Assembly (NCBI RefSeq): GCF_001467585.1
Contig: NZ_LNXY01000001.1
Coordinates: forward strand, 62,001-126,000
From: Legionella drozanskii LLAP-1
GTDB lineage: Bacteria; Pseudomonadota; Gammaproteobacteria; Legionellales; Legionellaceae
Length of the DNA: 64,000 bases
Reading direction: 5' to 3'
Part shown: in pieces, positions 42,998 through 53,000 of the stretch
Position numbering within the stretch: position 1 is the stretch's first letter
How the letters are laid out: each line of letters opens with the position of its first letter
Translations under genes and position numbers: made by a program
Notes under the pieces: generated by a model
Databases searched by the model: none
What the model saw: the letters and a program-made list of their open reading frames with translations, nothing else
Told to the model about the DNA's origin: nothing

Positions 42998-45610
42998 TTA
43001 TAACGGCAGCGAAAAACGAAAAGAAGCGCCCTGATTTTCAATATTCTCTACCCAAATTTCACCTTCATGTGCTTTAATAATTTTCTCACAAATTGCTAAG
43101 CCCAATCCTAAGCCATGTTGAGTGACAGTTTGTTTGCTGCGATAAAATTTTTTGAATAATTTATTTTTCTCATATAACAAAATGCCTGTACCAAAATCAT
43201 CTATGCTTACCACCATATTATTTTGTTCGATTTCAACTATTGCATGAATGGGTGAGTTGGGTGGAGAAAATTTAATCGCGTTTTCAAATAAATTAAGAAG
43301 TACTTCATGGATAAGCTTATCATCTACGCTGATTAGGGGAAGATTCTCAGGTATGATCAGTTGGATTGGTCTTTTTTCCAGAATTGTTACGGATGTTTTT
43401 ATTACGGTTTCTATCATTGCTTTTATAGAACAAGGTATCTTATTAAGGTTAATTCCTTGTGATTCAAGTTCGATAACTTGATATAGATTATTGTTTAACC
43501 GATTGAGTTTATTTATCTCTCGATCAATCTCTTCTGCAGTCGCACTATTTTTTAGACTATTCACCGTATTGATCACTCTTTTCAAGGGAAAACATAAATC
43601 ATTAAAAATAGATTTTAATAAAGCGGTTTTCGCGCGAACTTTTTCGGTTTCTAATTCTTTCTGTTTGGTTTTTTCGTATAAACGGTCCACTTCTAAAGCC
43701 AAAGCCAATTGATTGATGCATGCTTCTAGCATCCCTTTTTGTTCGGGCATCAATTGTTGTTGGGTTAGGGATTGAATTCTTAAAACGCCAATAACTTCTG
43801 TGGTTCCTTTGAGCGGTAGATAGAGGGCATCCGATGAGGACAAGGTGTCAGTCCCATAGCCTGCTATTTGTTGCATATCATAAACCCATTGAGCAATACT
43901 GAGTTCTTTTGCGTCCAAATGCGATTGAGGGGGGGAGCTCGCTTGGACCTTTAGGGTATTATTTTTGGGAACCAATGCCATCACTTTAGAGTCAAATACT
44001 CGGGCAATATGATTGACTCCTAACTCAAGTAGCCTAGCCATCCCGCGAGTGCTCATTAGTTTTCGACTAAAGGTATACAAAGAAGTGGTTTGATGCTGCG
44101 TGGATTGTGCTGCTTCAGCGCGTTTCCGACTTTGAATAGTTAACTGGCTAATAATTTGGGTAACTAATAACATCACCAAAAGCGTAAGCACATACTCAAT
44201 ATCGGATACGGCAAAACTATATATGGGTGGTATAAAGAAAAAATCGTAGGCGATGACACTAAGAACTGAAACCAAAATAGAAGGACCTGTTCGCCCGAAA
44301 AGAGCTACCATTGTTACTGCGAGTAAATACACCATCACTAAATTACTTGCAGCAAGATAAGGATAAAGCACCATATTAAGTGAGGTAGTAAGGATGACGA
44401 TACCAACCGTCACAGCGTAGATTTTCCAAGAGGACTCTTGTGTTACTTTCGTTTTTATGCGGCTGGATTTAGAAACTTCACCCGTCATAATATAAATATC
44501 AATTTCACTACTATGACGAACAATTTCATCCGCTAAATTTCGACGAAACCAATCTCTAAAGCGAACGCGAATATTTTTCCAAATCATAATTTGCGTGACA
44601 TTTTGTTCTTGAGCAAAATTAACGATTTCTTTTACGATATCAACTCCCATTAGCATATGAGTTTCTGCGCCGAGTAACTCGGCCAAACGCAAATTTTCCA
44701 ACGCTTTTTTATGCTCTTCAGGGAGCGTCTGCAAAGACGGGGTTTCGATATAAACAGCCAACCAATCGGCTTGAAGACTATTGGCGAGGCGTTTTGCTCC
44801 TCTAATCAGTTTAAGTGTTTCGGGTTTTGAGCCAACACAAACCAGTATCCTGTCTTTTGTTGGCCAAATATGCTTTATCCTTTCGCCTTGCCTATACCAC
44901 AATACATCGGTGTCCACACGTTCGGCAGTCACGCGCAAGGCTAATTCTCGCAAAGCGGTTAAATTGCCTTTGCGAAAAAAATGTTCGCAGGCGAGTTCGG
45001 CTTGCTCTGGAATGTAAACCTTCCCTTCGTGTAAGCGCTTGATTAAATCTTCTGGCGGCAAGTCAATAAGTTCAATCGTATCGGCTCTTTCTATCATTGA
45101 ATCAGGTACTGTCTCTTTGATAGGCGCTTGGATAATTTTCGCCACACTATCTTTTAGACTTTCAATATGTTGAACATTCAGGGTGGTATAAACATCTATT
45201 CCGCGATCTAAAAGTTCTTTAATATCCTGCCAGCGTTTGCTATGTCGTAACTCTGATGGATTTGAATGAGCCATTTCATCGACTAAAATCAAGCCAGGAT
45301 GTCGTCTTAGTGCAGCATCCAAATCGAACTCCATACACTCTTTACTGTGATACTGAACAATTTGCCGTGGTAAAATCTCAAAATTTTCTAATAAACGCTC
45401 AATATCTTTGCGGCCATGCGACTCTGCGAGGCCCACAATAACATCTAGTCCTTGAGCTCGCTTTTCTAGCGCATCCTCAAGCATTTCATGGGTTTTGCCC
45501 ACACCAGGCGCTGCTCCCAGATAAATTTTCAGCTTTCCTTGGCTCTCCTTTCCTGCTTCTTTTTGAGCGCGGGCTAATAATTGATCAGGGTTTGGACGGG
45601 GCTTGCTCAT
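42998..45610 (-). CDS. kdpD: KdpD-type potassium sensor, phosphoacceptor His missing
   Basis: The 870-residue protein has the full KdpD plan: KdpD domain with Walker A GAAPGVGKT (about residues 33-41), UspA-like domain (about 250-370), four membrane helices (about 395-490), GAF domain (about 520-640), a dimerisation helix and an HATPase with N box LLNLFENAIKFSP, G1 DDFGTGI and G2 GLGLGLAI. The H-box, normally SHDLRTPL, reads FNDLCFPL: residue 670 is Asn (codon 43601-43603), so His-to-KdpE phosphotransfer should be impossible. No kdpE follows. It overlaps kdpC by 26 bases. It may act through its N-terminal domains only or with another kinase. Confidence 0.88.
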   Translation of the reverse strand: MSKPRPNPDQLLARAQKEAGKESQGKLKIYLGAAPGVGKTHEMLEDALEKRAQGLDVIVGLAESHGRKDIERLLENFEILPRQIVQYHSKECMEFDLDAALRRHPGLILVDEMAHSNPSELRHSKRWQDIKELLDRGIDVYTTLNVQHIESLKDSVAKIIQAPIKETVPDSMIERADTIELIDLPPEDLIKRLHEGKVYIPEQAELACEHFFRKGNLTALRELALRVTAERVDTDVLWYRQGERIKHIWPTKDRILVCVGSKPETLKLIRGAKRLANSLQADWLAVYIETPSLQTLPEEHKKALENLRLAELLGAETHMLMGVDIVKEIVNFAQEQNVTQIMIWKNIRVRFRDWFRRNLADEIVRHSSEIDIYIMTGEVSKSSRIKTKVTQESSWKIYAVTVGIVILTTSLNMVLYPYLAASNLVMVYLLAVTMVALFGRTGPSILVSVLSVIAYDFFFIPPIYSFAVSDIEYVLTLLVMLLVTQIISQLTIQSRKRAEAAQSTQHQTTSLYTFSRKLMSTRGMARLLELGVNHIARVFDSKVMALVPKNNTLKVQASSPPQSHLDAKELSIAQWVYDMQQIAGYGTDTLSSSDALYLPLKGTTEVIGVLRIQSLTQQQLMPEQKGMLEACINQLALALEVDRLYEKTKQKELETEKVRAKTALLKSIFNDLCFPLKRVINTVNSLKNSATAEEIDREINKLNRLNNNLYQVIELESQGINLNKIPCSIKAMIETVIKTSVTILEKRPIQLIIPENLPLISVDDKLIHEVLLNLFENAIKFSPPNSPIHAIVEIEQNNMVVSIDDFGTGILLYEKNKLFKKFYRSKQTVTQHGLGLGLAICEKIIKAHEGEIWVENIENQGASFRFSLPL

Positions 45611-46199
45611 TGCTAGTCCTTAAAGCATCTAATGCCAGATTTAATTGTAGAACATTCACGCGCGGTTCTCCCAATAAACCCCAAGTACGGTATTTAATTT
45701 GTTTATTTATTAATTCTAGTACTTTCGCTTCAGGAAGTTGTCGTACCTTTGCAACACGAGCAGCTTGGTAAAAAGCAGCATAAGGACTAAGCTCTGGATC
45801 AAGCCCACTCCCTGAAGCGGTCACTAAATCAATAGGAGTTAACTGATTATTTTCTGGATGCCATTGTTTAAGTTGGCTGATTCGCTCTTTCACTAACGCT
45901 AAAAAATCAGGATTTGTTGGGCCACTATTGGAACCGGAAGAAGCTGCGCCATTATAAGCATAGGCGCTAGTCATTGACGGCCTTCCCCAAAAATAAGCAA
46001 GGGATCTAAAATTTTGTCCAATGTATTGTGAACCAATCACCCTATTGTTTTGCAAAATTAGACTGCCATTCGCTTGGTAAGGGAACAATAGTTGAGCTAA
46101 CGCGGTCACCATAAGCGGGTAAATTAATCCCGTAATTACGCTCAAGAGAACCAGCAAAATCAACGCTGTTTTTATTTGACTCATTGCTTCTTTGAACAT
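45585..46199 (-). CDS. kdpC: Potassium-transporting ATPase KdpC subunit
   Basis: The 204-residue protein has one N-terminal membrane helix (about residues 13-35) and the KdpC signature in the periplasmic domain: SQYIGQNFRSLAYFWGRPSMT, then ASGSGLDPELSPYAAFYQAARVAK. It assists assembly and potassium affinity of the KdpFABC pump. It lies 10 bases after kdpB and overlaps kdpD. Confidence 0.95.
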   Translation of the reverse strand: MFKEAMSQIKTALILLVLLSVITGLIYPLMVTALAQLLFPYQANGSLILQNNRVIGSQYIGQNFRSLAYFWGRPSMTSAYAYNGAASSGSNSGPTNPDFLALVKERISQLKQWHPENNQLTPIDLVTASGSGLDPELSPYAAFYQAARVAKVRQLPEAKVLELINKQIKYRTWGLLGEPRVNVLQLNLALDALRTSNEQAPSKP

Positions 46200-46209
46200 A
46201 TAAATCCTT

Positions 46210-48282
46210 TTACACTAATCCTAATCCAGCAAGGAACAGATCAATTAATTTAATCCCGATGAAAGGAACAATTAAACCACCTAAACCATAAACCACAACG
46301 TTTCTTCGCAGTATTTTCGCTGCTGAAGCATGAAGATATTTTACTCCCCGCAAAGCTAAGGGAATGAGAAAAACAATAATTATTGCATTGAAAATAACCG
46401 CGGACAGTATAGCGCTTTCTGGGGTTGCTAAATGCATAATATTTAACTTAGCCAAGGTGGGATAAGTGCCAGCAAAAGCTGCAGGTAAAATTGCAAAATA
46501 CTTCGCGATATCATTGGCAATACTGAAAGTCGTTAATGAACCTCTAGTCATGAGTAGCTGTTTACCAATTTCTACGACTTCGATTAATTTAGTGGGATTA
46601 GAATCCAAATCAATCAAATTTCCGGCCTCTTTGGCAGCTTGAGTACCGGTATTCATAGCAACAGCGACATCCGCCTGTGCCAGCGCAGGAGCATCATTCG
46701 TCCCATCGCCGGCCATAGCGACTAAATACCCTTGCTTTTGCAGCTTGCGAATCAGTTTAAGTTTTTCTTCGGGCTTGGCGTTTGCTAAAAAATCATCAAT
46801 GCCCGCTTCGCCTGCGATTGCAGCGGCTGTCAAGGAATTGTCTCCAGTGACCATGATGGTTTTGATTCCTATCCTGCGCAACTGCGCAAAGCGCTCGCGA
46901 ATTCCCCCTTTTATAATATCTTTAAGATGAATAACACCCAGGATTTTCTGATCTTCAGCCACAACTAAGGCAGTACCTCCTTGACGCGAAATGGAATCGA
47001 CAGTTTGTTGGACTGACTCAGGAAAACTACCACCTACTTCTTGAATATAATCTTTAATTGCTTCGGCAGCTCCTTTGCGAATTTGACGAGAATGAAGATT
47101 TGCACCACTCATTCGTGTTTCGGCTGTAAAAGGAATAAAGGTAGCGCCTAGTTTTGAGATGTCTCTGCCACGTAAACCGTATTTTTCCTTAGCTAAAACA
47201 ACGATGCTTCGTCCTTCTGGGGTTTCGTCAGCTAGGGAAGCCAGTTGGGCCGCATCCGCTAAAACCTGTACGGTTAAACCTTCAGCTGGGATAAACGCTA
47301 CTGCCTCACGATTCCCCAGCGTTACAGTCCCTGTTTTATCTAATAATAAAACATCGACATCCCCTGCCGCCTCCACCGCCTGACCCGACATGGCAATCAC
47401 ATTGGCTTGAATCATTCGATCCATTCCTGCTATACCTATCGCAGAAAGTAATCCGCCAATCGTTGTAGGTGCCAAGCAAACAAATAAAGCGACTAGGACA
47501 GAAATGGGAACGACTTTTCCGCTGCCCGCCGCAGTAACACTATAAATAGAGAAAGGCAAAAGCGTTGCGCAGACGAGTAAAAAAACAAGGGTTAACGCGG
47601 CGAGCAAAATGGTCAAAGCCAGCTCATTCGGTGTTTTTTGCCGCTTAGCACCCTCTACTAAAGCGATCATATTATCCAAAAAGGTTTCACCGGGATTCGC
47701 CGTAATTCGCACAATTAACCAATCCGAAATAACTTGGGTACCTCCAGTCACTCCGTTCCTATCGCCGCCGCTTTCACGAATAACTGGCGCACTTTCACCC
47801 GTAATCGCACTTTCATTGACAGAAGCTATCCCTTGTATCACTTCACCATCACTGGGAATAAAATCGCCTGCTTCCACTAAGACATAATCACCGGCACTTA
47901 AAAGAGCGGATTGAATCAGGCTAACGCGCGCGTCTCTTTCGGGCTTAGCTAGTTTTTTTGCTTGAATTTCGCGACGCGCTTTTCGTAAAGCTTGGGCCTG
48001 CGCTTTCCCACGCCCTTCTGCCATACTTTCAGCAAAATTAGCAAAGAGCAGCGTGAACCATAACCACAAAGTGATTGCTAAAATAAAAATAGCCGAAGCC
48101 TCACCCTTTCCAACCAAGGCTTGAATAAATAAAGCACTAGTGACTAAGGAAGCGATGTAAACCGCGAACATGACTGGATTACGGATTTGATGAAATAAGG
48201 ATAATTTTAAAAAGGACTGGTAGAGCGCCATTTTTATTATCTTGCTATCCCAAATCGATGAGGTTGTTGCCCTACTGTCCAT
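46210..48282 (-). CDS. kdpB: Potassium-transporting ATPase KdpB subunit (P-type ATPase)
   Basis: The 690-residue catalytic subunit has the TGES loop ([12 protein letters not shown]), phosphorylation motif [11 protein letters not shown], and [14 protein letters not shown] and [21 protein letters not shown] hinge motifs. It hydrolyses ATP to drive potassium uptake through KdpA. I chose the ATG at 48282, which has GGGGA five bases upstream and overlaps kdpA by 11 bases; the longer frame to 48309 would use TTG. Confidence 0.95.
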   Translation of the reverse strand: MDSRATTSSIWDSKIIKMALYQSFLKLSLFHQIRNPVMFAVYIASLVTSALFIQALVGKGEASAIFILAITLWLWFTLLFANFAESMAEGRGKAQAQALRKARREIQAKKLAKPERDARVSLIQSALLSAGDYVLVEAGDFIPSDGEVIQGIASVNESAITGESAPVIRESGGDRNGVTGGTQVISDWLIVRITANPGETFLDNMIALVEGAKRQKTPNELALTILLAALTLVFLLVCATLLPFSIYSVTAAGSGKVVPISVLVALFVCLAPTTIGGLLSAIGIAGMDRMIQANVIAMSGQAVEAAGDVDVLLLDKTGTVTLGNREAVAFIPAEGLTVQVLADAAQLASLADETPEGRSIVVLAKEKYGLRGRDISKLGATFIPFTAETRMSGANLHSRQIRKGAAEAIKDYIQEVGGSFPESVQQTVDSISRQGGTALVVAEDQKILGVIHLKDIIKGGIRERFAQLRRIGIKTIMVTGDNSLTAAAIAGEAGIDDFLANAKPEEKLKLIRKLQKQGYLVAMAGDGTNDAPALAQADVAVAMNTGTQAAKEAGNLIDLDSNPTKLIEVVEIGKQLLMTRGSLTTFSIANDIAKYFAILPAAFAGTYPTLAKLNIMHLATPESAILSAVIFNAIIIVFLIPLALRGVKYLHASAAKILRRNVVVYGLGGLIVPFIGIKLIDLFLAGLGLV

Positions 48283-50020
48283 GCTGTCCCCATAAAATAA
48301 GATGCTCAACGATGGGACCTAATGCGAGTGCTGGTAGGAAAGATAAAGCCCCGATAAGCAACATCACGCCAATGAGAAGAATGATAAAAAGCAGAGAATG
48401 AGTGTCTAAGGTGCCTACACTTTTAGGAACTATTTTTTTGCCTGCCAGTGCACCTGCGAGAGCAATGACCGGTATTGCTATCCAATAACGTGAGATTAAC
48501 ATTATCAAGCCGCCTACTAAATTGTAGAAAGGCGTATTCGCATTCAGCCCGGCAAAGGCACTTCCATTGTTGTTACCCATAGAAGTAAAGGCATAAAGCA
48601 TTTCGCTAAAGCCATGTACTCCGGGATTGGCAATTGAACTAACACCTGCTTTAGTCACTGCTGCTATGGCCGTGGATAAGAGCACAATCAAGGGCATAAT
48701 GAGAACAGAAATAGAAGCCATTTTCATTTCATAAGGCTCTATTTTTTTCCCTAAATATTCAGGAGTACGTCCTACCATTAAACCGGCAACGAAAACAGTA
48801 ATAATCACCAGCATTAACATGCCATATAAACCAGAGCCCACTCCCCCAAAAATCACTTCCCCCAGGTGCATCATCCACAAAGGCATTAATCCACCTAACG
48901 GCATATAAGAATCGTGCATGGAATTGACGGAACCATTGGATGCGGCAGTAGTAGCGACGGCCCACATTGCAGAACTCACAATTCCAAAACGAGTTTCTTT
49001 TCCCTCCATATTTCCTGCCGGATAAACCGACGAGGGGGTAGGATTTACTCCCATGGTAATGATTGCCGGATTTCCTGCCTGCTCCACCATTACAGCGCAC
49101 AGTGTAAAAGGAATGAACACAACGAGCATCGTGGCTAATAAAGCCCAACCCTGACGTTTATCCCGAACCAACATGCCAAAGCTGTAGCAAAGAGCAGCAG
49201 GGATAAGCAGAATTGCGAGCATCTCTAAAAAATTCGTGAATGGTGTGGGATTTTCAAAAGGATGTGCCGAATTGACATTAAAAAAGCCACCGCCATTGGT
49301 ACCCAACTGTTTGATGGCAATTTGCGAAGCGACGGGGCCCATAGGAATCGTTTGCTCAGTGAGCAGCTTTGAATTATTAACGCTGGGTTGTAGCAAAGTT
49401 ATTTTTTCATTGGCTTTTAAATTCTGAATCACCCCTTGCGAAACTAAAATTAAAGCAAAGATCAATGAAAGTGGAAGAAGAATGTAGAGTACGCCTCGGA
49501 CCATATCCACCCAGAAATTGCCTAAATAACTTATTTCATGACCTGCTATGCCTCTTATTAAAGCCATCAATAAAGCCATTCCAGTCGCCGCCGAAAGAAA
49601 ATTTTGCGTGGTAAGCGCTAACATCTGCGTGAGATAACTCATTGTTGTTTCGCCACTATAAGCTTGCCAATTGGTATTGCTTGCAAAACTGGCGGCAGTA
49701 TTAAACGCTAAATGAGGTGACGGCGCAGAAAAATGTTGCGGATTGAAGGGAAGATAAAATTGCAGTCTTTGGAGAATATAGACTGCTAATAATCCTATTA
49801 AATTAAAAACAAGCATCGCAATAAGATAAGCTTTCCAATTCATTTCTCGGTCTGTCTGAATTCCACAGCAGCGGTAAATCAATAATTCAAATGGGCTCCC
49901 AATCCGAGCTAACCATCCTCTTCCTTCATAAACTTGCACCATATACCAGCCCAAGGGTTTAACAAGAAGAAGTAAAATAAAAAGAAAAAATACTATTTGC
50001 GATAAACCGATTTCAGTCAT
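48272..50020 (-). CDS. kdpA: Potassium-transporting ATPase KdpA subunit
   Basis: The 582-residue protein has about ten membrane helices and the four pore-loop motifs of Kdp[50 protein letters not shown] and [14 protein letters not shown]. It forms the selective potassium channel part of the pump. An AGGA site precedes the ATG; kdpF ends 24 bases upstream. Confidence 0.96.
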   Translation of the reverse strand: MTEIGLSQIVFFLFILLLLVKPLGWYMVQVYEGRGWLARIGSPFELLIYRCCGIQTDREMNWKAYLIAMLVFNLIGLLAVYILQRLQFYLPFNPQHFSAPSPHLAFNTAASFASNTNWQAYSGETTMSYLTQMLALTTQNFLSAATGMALLMALIRGIAGHEISYLGNFWVDMVRGVLYILLPLSLIFALILVSQGVIQNLKANEKITLLQPSVNNSKLLTEQTIPMGPVASQIAIKQLGTNGGGFFNVNSAHPFENPTPFTNFLEMLAILLIPAALCYSFGMLVRDKRQGWALLATMLVVFIPFTLCAVMVEQAGNPAIITMGVNPTPSSVYPAGNMEGKETRFGIVSSAMWAVATTAASNGSVNSMHDSYMPLGGLMPLWMMHLGEVIFGGVGSGLYGMLMLVIITVFVAGLMVGRTPEYLGKKIEPYEMKMASISVLIMPLIVLLSTAIAAVTKAGVSSIANPGVHGFSEMLYAFTSMGNNNGSAFAGLNANTPFYNLVGGLIMLISRYWIAIPVIALAGALAGKKIVPKSVGTLDTHSLLFIILLIGVMLLIGALSFLPALALGPIVEHLILWGQHGQ

Positions 50021-50044
50021 CTTAGAATCCTTTCACTCACTGAA

Positions 50045-50131
50045 TCAAAAAAATTCTGGTTTAAATAAAACAAAAAGTAAGTAAATCATCAAGCCTAAGG
50101 TGATGGCGCTACAGATCAGATAAGTAATCAT
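50045..50131 (-). CDS. kdpF: KdpF, small stabilising subunit of the Kdp pump
   Basis: A 28-residue single membrane helix ending YLLFVLFKPEFF, matching the KdpF pattern YLxxALxxPExF. Its ATG has GGAG seven bases upstream and overlaps the stop of the preceding tiny ORF (ATGA). KdpF stabilises the KdpABC complex in the membrane. Its size explains why routine ORF calling misses it. Confidence 0.85.
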   Translation of the reverse strand: MITYLICSAITLGLMIYLLFVLFKPEFF

Positions 50132-50226
50132 TGCTTACTCCGAGATAGTGAATTAAAAAAAATGATTAATCCGTGACAAAGGATAAAAAAGAGTAAGGTT
50201 CCACTGAGAATAACTAAGTCTTCCAT
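50128..50226 (-). CDS. 32-residue membrane ORF at the head of the kdp operon
   Basis: The frame encodes MEDLVILSGTLLFFILCH and onward through a single hydrophobic helix to a polar tail (NSLSRSKQ). Its TGA overlaps the kdpF start codon by 4 bases, which signals translational coupling. An AGAGAG stretch precedes the ATG. I know no named family; it could be an extra small subunit or regulator of the Kdp pump. Confidence 0.5.
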   Translation of the reverse strand: MEDLVILSGTLLFFILCHGLIIFFNSLSRSKQ

Positions 50227-50241
50227 CTTGTCTCTCTCGTT

Positions 50242-50272
50242 TTATATCAATAGCTTAAGCTAATTGTGATAA
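50242..50272 (-). promoter_or_regulatory. Extended dyad in the kdp promoter region
   Basis: The perfect palindrome TAGCTTAAGCTA (50251-50262) is flanked by near-symmetrical arms (TTATATCAA and AATTGTGATAA), forming a roughly 31-base dyad between the divergent kdp operon and porin genes. A TATAAA -10-like element for kdp (50241-50246, minus strand) abuts its edge, so a bound regulator would touch the polymerase site. Confidence 0.4.
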
Positions 50273-50358
50273 CTGTTAGAACAGACTAGGTTTCATCATT
50301 AAAATAGGTATAATGCGCCTTTTAGAATTTTGTTGCTAGCCTTAACAAATGGATTTGT

Positions 50359-51720
50359 ATGAAAAGAGACAGTTTTTATTATTGCCTTCTCATTGGAATA
50401 CTTTACTTTCCCTTTACTGTTATTGCTGAACCCGCTAAACAAAAGACATCTCAGGTACAAACCCAGTCACCAGAACCGAAAAGAAGAGCAAAACCCGCTC
50501 CATTTGACTCTATTTTTCCAAGTACTGAATATTTGGGGCCGACTATTGGTGTGCCGAATTCAGATCCCGTGTATCCCATCAACAAATTTATTTGGAAAGC
50601 TATCCCTGCTTTAGAAAGAAAAAACATTAGGATCTATGGTTGGATTAATCCTTCCTACAATGCGAGTAGCTCAAAAAACTCCAACTACCCTCTTACCTAC
50701 TCTATAGTTCCCAATCGCATCGAGCTTGAGCAATCCGTTTTACGTATCGAGCGATTACCTGATACGGTTCAAGTAGAAAATATTGACTGGGGATTTAGAC
50801 TTTCTAATATTTACGGTATGGATTACCGTTTTACCACCTCACAGGGCTATTTTAGTAGTCAATTACTTAAACGTAATAAGTTGTATGGTTATGATTTAGT
50901 CGAAGCGTCTGGACAACTGTATTTTCCCCTTGTTGCAGAAGGGATGGTTATTACCTTTGGGCGTTATATTTCCCCTCCAGATATTGAAGCCCAACTTGCA
51001 CCGCAAAATTATTTAGTGACTCATTCACTGATGTTTACCTTTGATACTTATACGCAAACAGGCGTCAATACTGCTATTAAACTTAACGACACCTGGACTG
51101 TTCTGCTAGGTCTGCACGCGGGCAGTGATGTCGCTCCTTGGACAAATGCGGCTCATCCGACCTTTCAAGCGCTTATTCGCTGGGTTTCTCGATCTAATAA
51201 TGATTCATTATGGGGAGGAGTCAATTCAGTCAATGGAGGACGTTTCAAGGGATTCCACGATAATATACAGCAATATAACCTCACCTGGACTCATCGATTC
51301 ACAGCAAAATTTTTTACTGCGACGGAAATGTATTTCGTCTATCAATATGATGGTGCAAAGGGAGGAACTTGTAATTTTGGCCCCATAAAATCTTACGGTG
51401 GCGGTGGTGGCTGCGGTCCTATAATTCCTGGGCGTTCAAACTCGTTGGGGATCGTTAATTACACGGAACTCAAAGTCAGTGACAAAGATTTTATGTCTTT
51501 TCGTACTGATTTTTTTGATGATTATCAAGGGCAACGAAGTGGTTTTGCGACCTCCTACATGAGCCTAACCTTAGGATTGACCCACCAATTTTCAAATTTT
51601 TTGGAAGTAAGACCAGAAATTCGCTATGAAAAAGCATTCAGATATCAAGTGAGGCCTTATGATAATGGCACTCGAGGCAATCAAAGAGTATTTGCAATCG
51701 ATGCCATTCTTCGTTTTTAG
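50359..51720 (+). CDS. Outer-membrane beta-barrel porin (bbp2/OmpL-like)
   Basis: The 453-residue protein has a signal peptide (about 1-23, ending TVIA), a Pro/Lys-rich linker and a long series of amphipathic beta strands ending in ...DAILRF with a terminal Phe, the BAM recognition end. Segments such as NIRIYGWINPSYNASSS and FGRYISPPDIEAQLAPQNYLVTHS are typical of the putative beta-barrel porin-2 family. It is divergent from kdp and often accompanies it, so it may supply potassium or other ions across the outer membrane; that link is inferred. TATAAT (50309-50314) is its likely -10. Confidence 0.75.
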   Translation: MKRDSFYYCLLIGILYFPFTVIAEPAKQKTSQVQTQSPEPKRRAKPAPFDSIFPSTEYLGPTIGVPNSDPVYPINKFIWKAIPALERKNIRIYGWINPSYNASSSKNSNYPLTYSIVPNRIELEQSVLRIERLPDTVQVENIDWGFRLSNIYGMDYRFTTSQGYFSSQLLKRNKLYGYDLVEASGQLYFPLVAEGMVITFGRYISPPDIEAQLAPQNYLVTHSLMFTFDTYTQTGVNTAIKLNDTWTVLLGLHAGSDVAPWTNAAHPTFQALIRWVSRSNNDSLWGGVNSVNGGRFKGFHDNIQQYNLTWTHRFTAKFFTATEMYFVYQYDGAKGGTCNFGPIKSYGGGGGCGPIIPGRSNSLGIVNYTELKVSDKDFMSFRTDFFDDYQGQRSGFATSYMSLTLGLTHQFSNFLEVRPEIRYEKAFRYQVRPYDNGTRGNQRVFAIDAILRF

Positions 51721-51850
51721 GCGAATTGAGGGTGGGGGCCTTGGACTAACATTCTACCGAATTCAACTCTTTCTGTGGTAATGGATTTGTTAGATCCAGA
51801 CCCATCCTAGGTTGATTGAACTGCTTCCACCAGATAACCCCCTTCACTCT

Positions 51851-51875
51851 TGCTATAATTTAATTGAGCAATTAA
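51851..51875 (+). promoter_or_regulatory. Extended -10 promoter with a perfect inverted repeat at the start site
   Basis: TGCTATAAT (51851-51859) is an ideal extended -10 element. It is followed at once by TTAATTG-AG-CAATTAA (51860-51875), a perfect 16-base inverted repeat covering the expected transcription start, and then the AGGAAGG site of the downstream gene. The layout suggests an operator that represses this promoter. Confidence 0.5.
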
Positions 51876-51897
51876 GTTTTATACCAAGGAAGGTTTT

Positions 51898-52650
51898 ATG
51901 CACCAATTTCAATCAAAGGAATGCGCTACTATTTATCAAACCAGTGCTCGAGATATCACTGTTATAAAAGGTAACTCTGGCGTTCTATATCCATTTTATC
52001 GCTCTTTAGGTATCAATAGTTCTTTTAGCAATACTTGGCTTCCGTGGATGGGGTATTTTGACCGTCATCCAGAAATAAACTTAGAATTATATATGGTAAA
52101 ACCACCTCTACCCCCGGAATTTTCCCATGACATCGAAGAAATAATTCATAAATTCCTTAAAGAAAAGGCACCTATTTTCATGGGACGTATCGCTAATGAA
52201 GAAGCCTTAGCAATTTCTTGCTCTTTTGGTGAGGGAGTTTGGAAAACCCTCCCTGATTTTAAGAAAGAAATTATGCAGCACCCTAAAATAAAGGAATATC
52301 TAAAAAATTTTGGAGCGCACCAGCTTATCCCTGTGCTAATTTCCGCACCAACTAAGCGATTCGCTCGTTTTGCGGGAATAAAATACTCAGGTATTGTTAA
52401 TGGAAGCCATGAAAAAATTGCCAGCGAAATGGAAAAAATAACTAAAGAGGAGTGCAGTAAATATGTATCCTTCTTTTCTATCCAAGATAGAAAAGAATTT
52501 CCTGCTTTAAAGAACCTAGAAAATAGCCCTTATAAAAAACAAAGCGATACATGTTATTTAATTACTCATGGTTTCCTGAGTGGAAATACTAGTCTTGAAA
52601 AAAATACTAAGGTGATACAAGAAAATAAAACACAAGGATTCAACAACTAG
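51898..52650 (+). CDS. Hypothetical protein, unknown function; possible effector
   Basis: The 250-residue soluble protein has no signal peptide or membrane segment and no motif I can name. It is basic in the second half and ends with a polar tail (KNTKVIQENKTQGFNN). The strong AGGAAGG ribosome site and promoter upstream show a real gene. Its position before a RasGEF-domain gene in an effector-rich stretch makes export plausible but unproven. Confidence 0.6.
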   Translation: MHQFQSKECATIYQTSARDITVIKGNSGVLYPFYRSLGINSSFSNTWLPWMGYFDRHPEINLELYMVKPPLPPEFSHDIEEIIHKFLKEKAPIFMGRIANEEALAISCSFGEGVWKTLPDFKKEIMQHPKIKEYLKNFGAHQLIPVLISAPTKRFARFAGIKYSGIVNGSHEKIASEMEKITKEECSKYVSFFSIQDRKEFPALKNLENSPYKKQSDTCYLITHGFLSGNTSLEKNTKVIQENKTQGFNN

Positions 52651-53000
52651 CTGTCTCTGTTTTCATTGGCCTTTAGTACGCAAAATAACTTTTCTTGCCC
52701 AAATGGCGGCATATTTTATCATATAATAAAAATAATATTCATATGCATCAAAATTAAACCAAACCCCAGTTTGTAACATTTTTAATGCCTTTCATTCAAT
52801 AGAAACCACAATATTTTTAACTCTAAGCAATTGGTTATAAATAATAATTCAACAAGAAGTTAGATATTTACAACTTTGGCTTGTTAAGTAACTAAAGTGT
52901 AAAAAAATTATTTCACACGTAAGCTATATAGCCAATTCACCTGACTTGTCTTAGTATAGGTCTTGTTAATTTCATTCATCAGTTTGTAGGAGATGCCTTA
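52651..53000. other. AT-rich intergenic region before the RasGEF gene
   Basis: About 350 bases, very AT-rich, with no convincing ORF, RNA or repeat. I looked for a PmrA-type tandem box: single TTAA-containing half-sites (CTTGTTAAG, TTGTTAATTTC) occur but not at 11-base spacing. GTAAA-like pairs (GTGTAAA ... CACGTAA) could be a CpxR-type site, only weakly. The downstream ribosome site is GGAG. Confidence 0.4.

Noticed and set aside
48759-49148. 129-codon minus-strand frame rich in Cys, Gly and Arg
   Set aside because: It lies wholly inside kdpA in another frame and has biased, low-plausibility composition.
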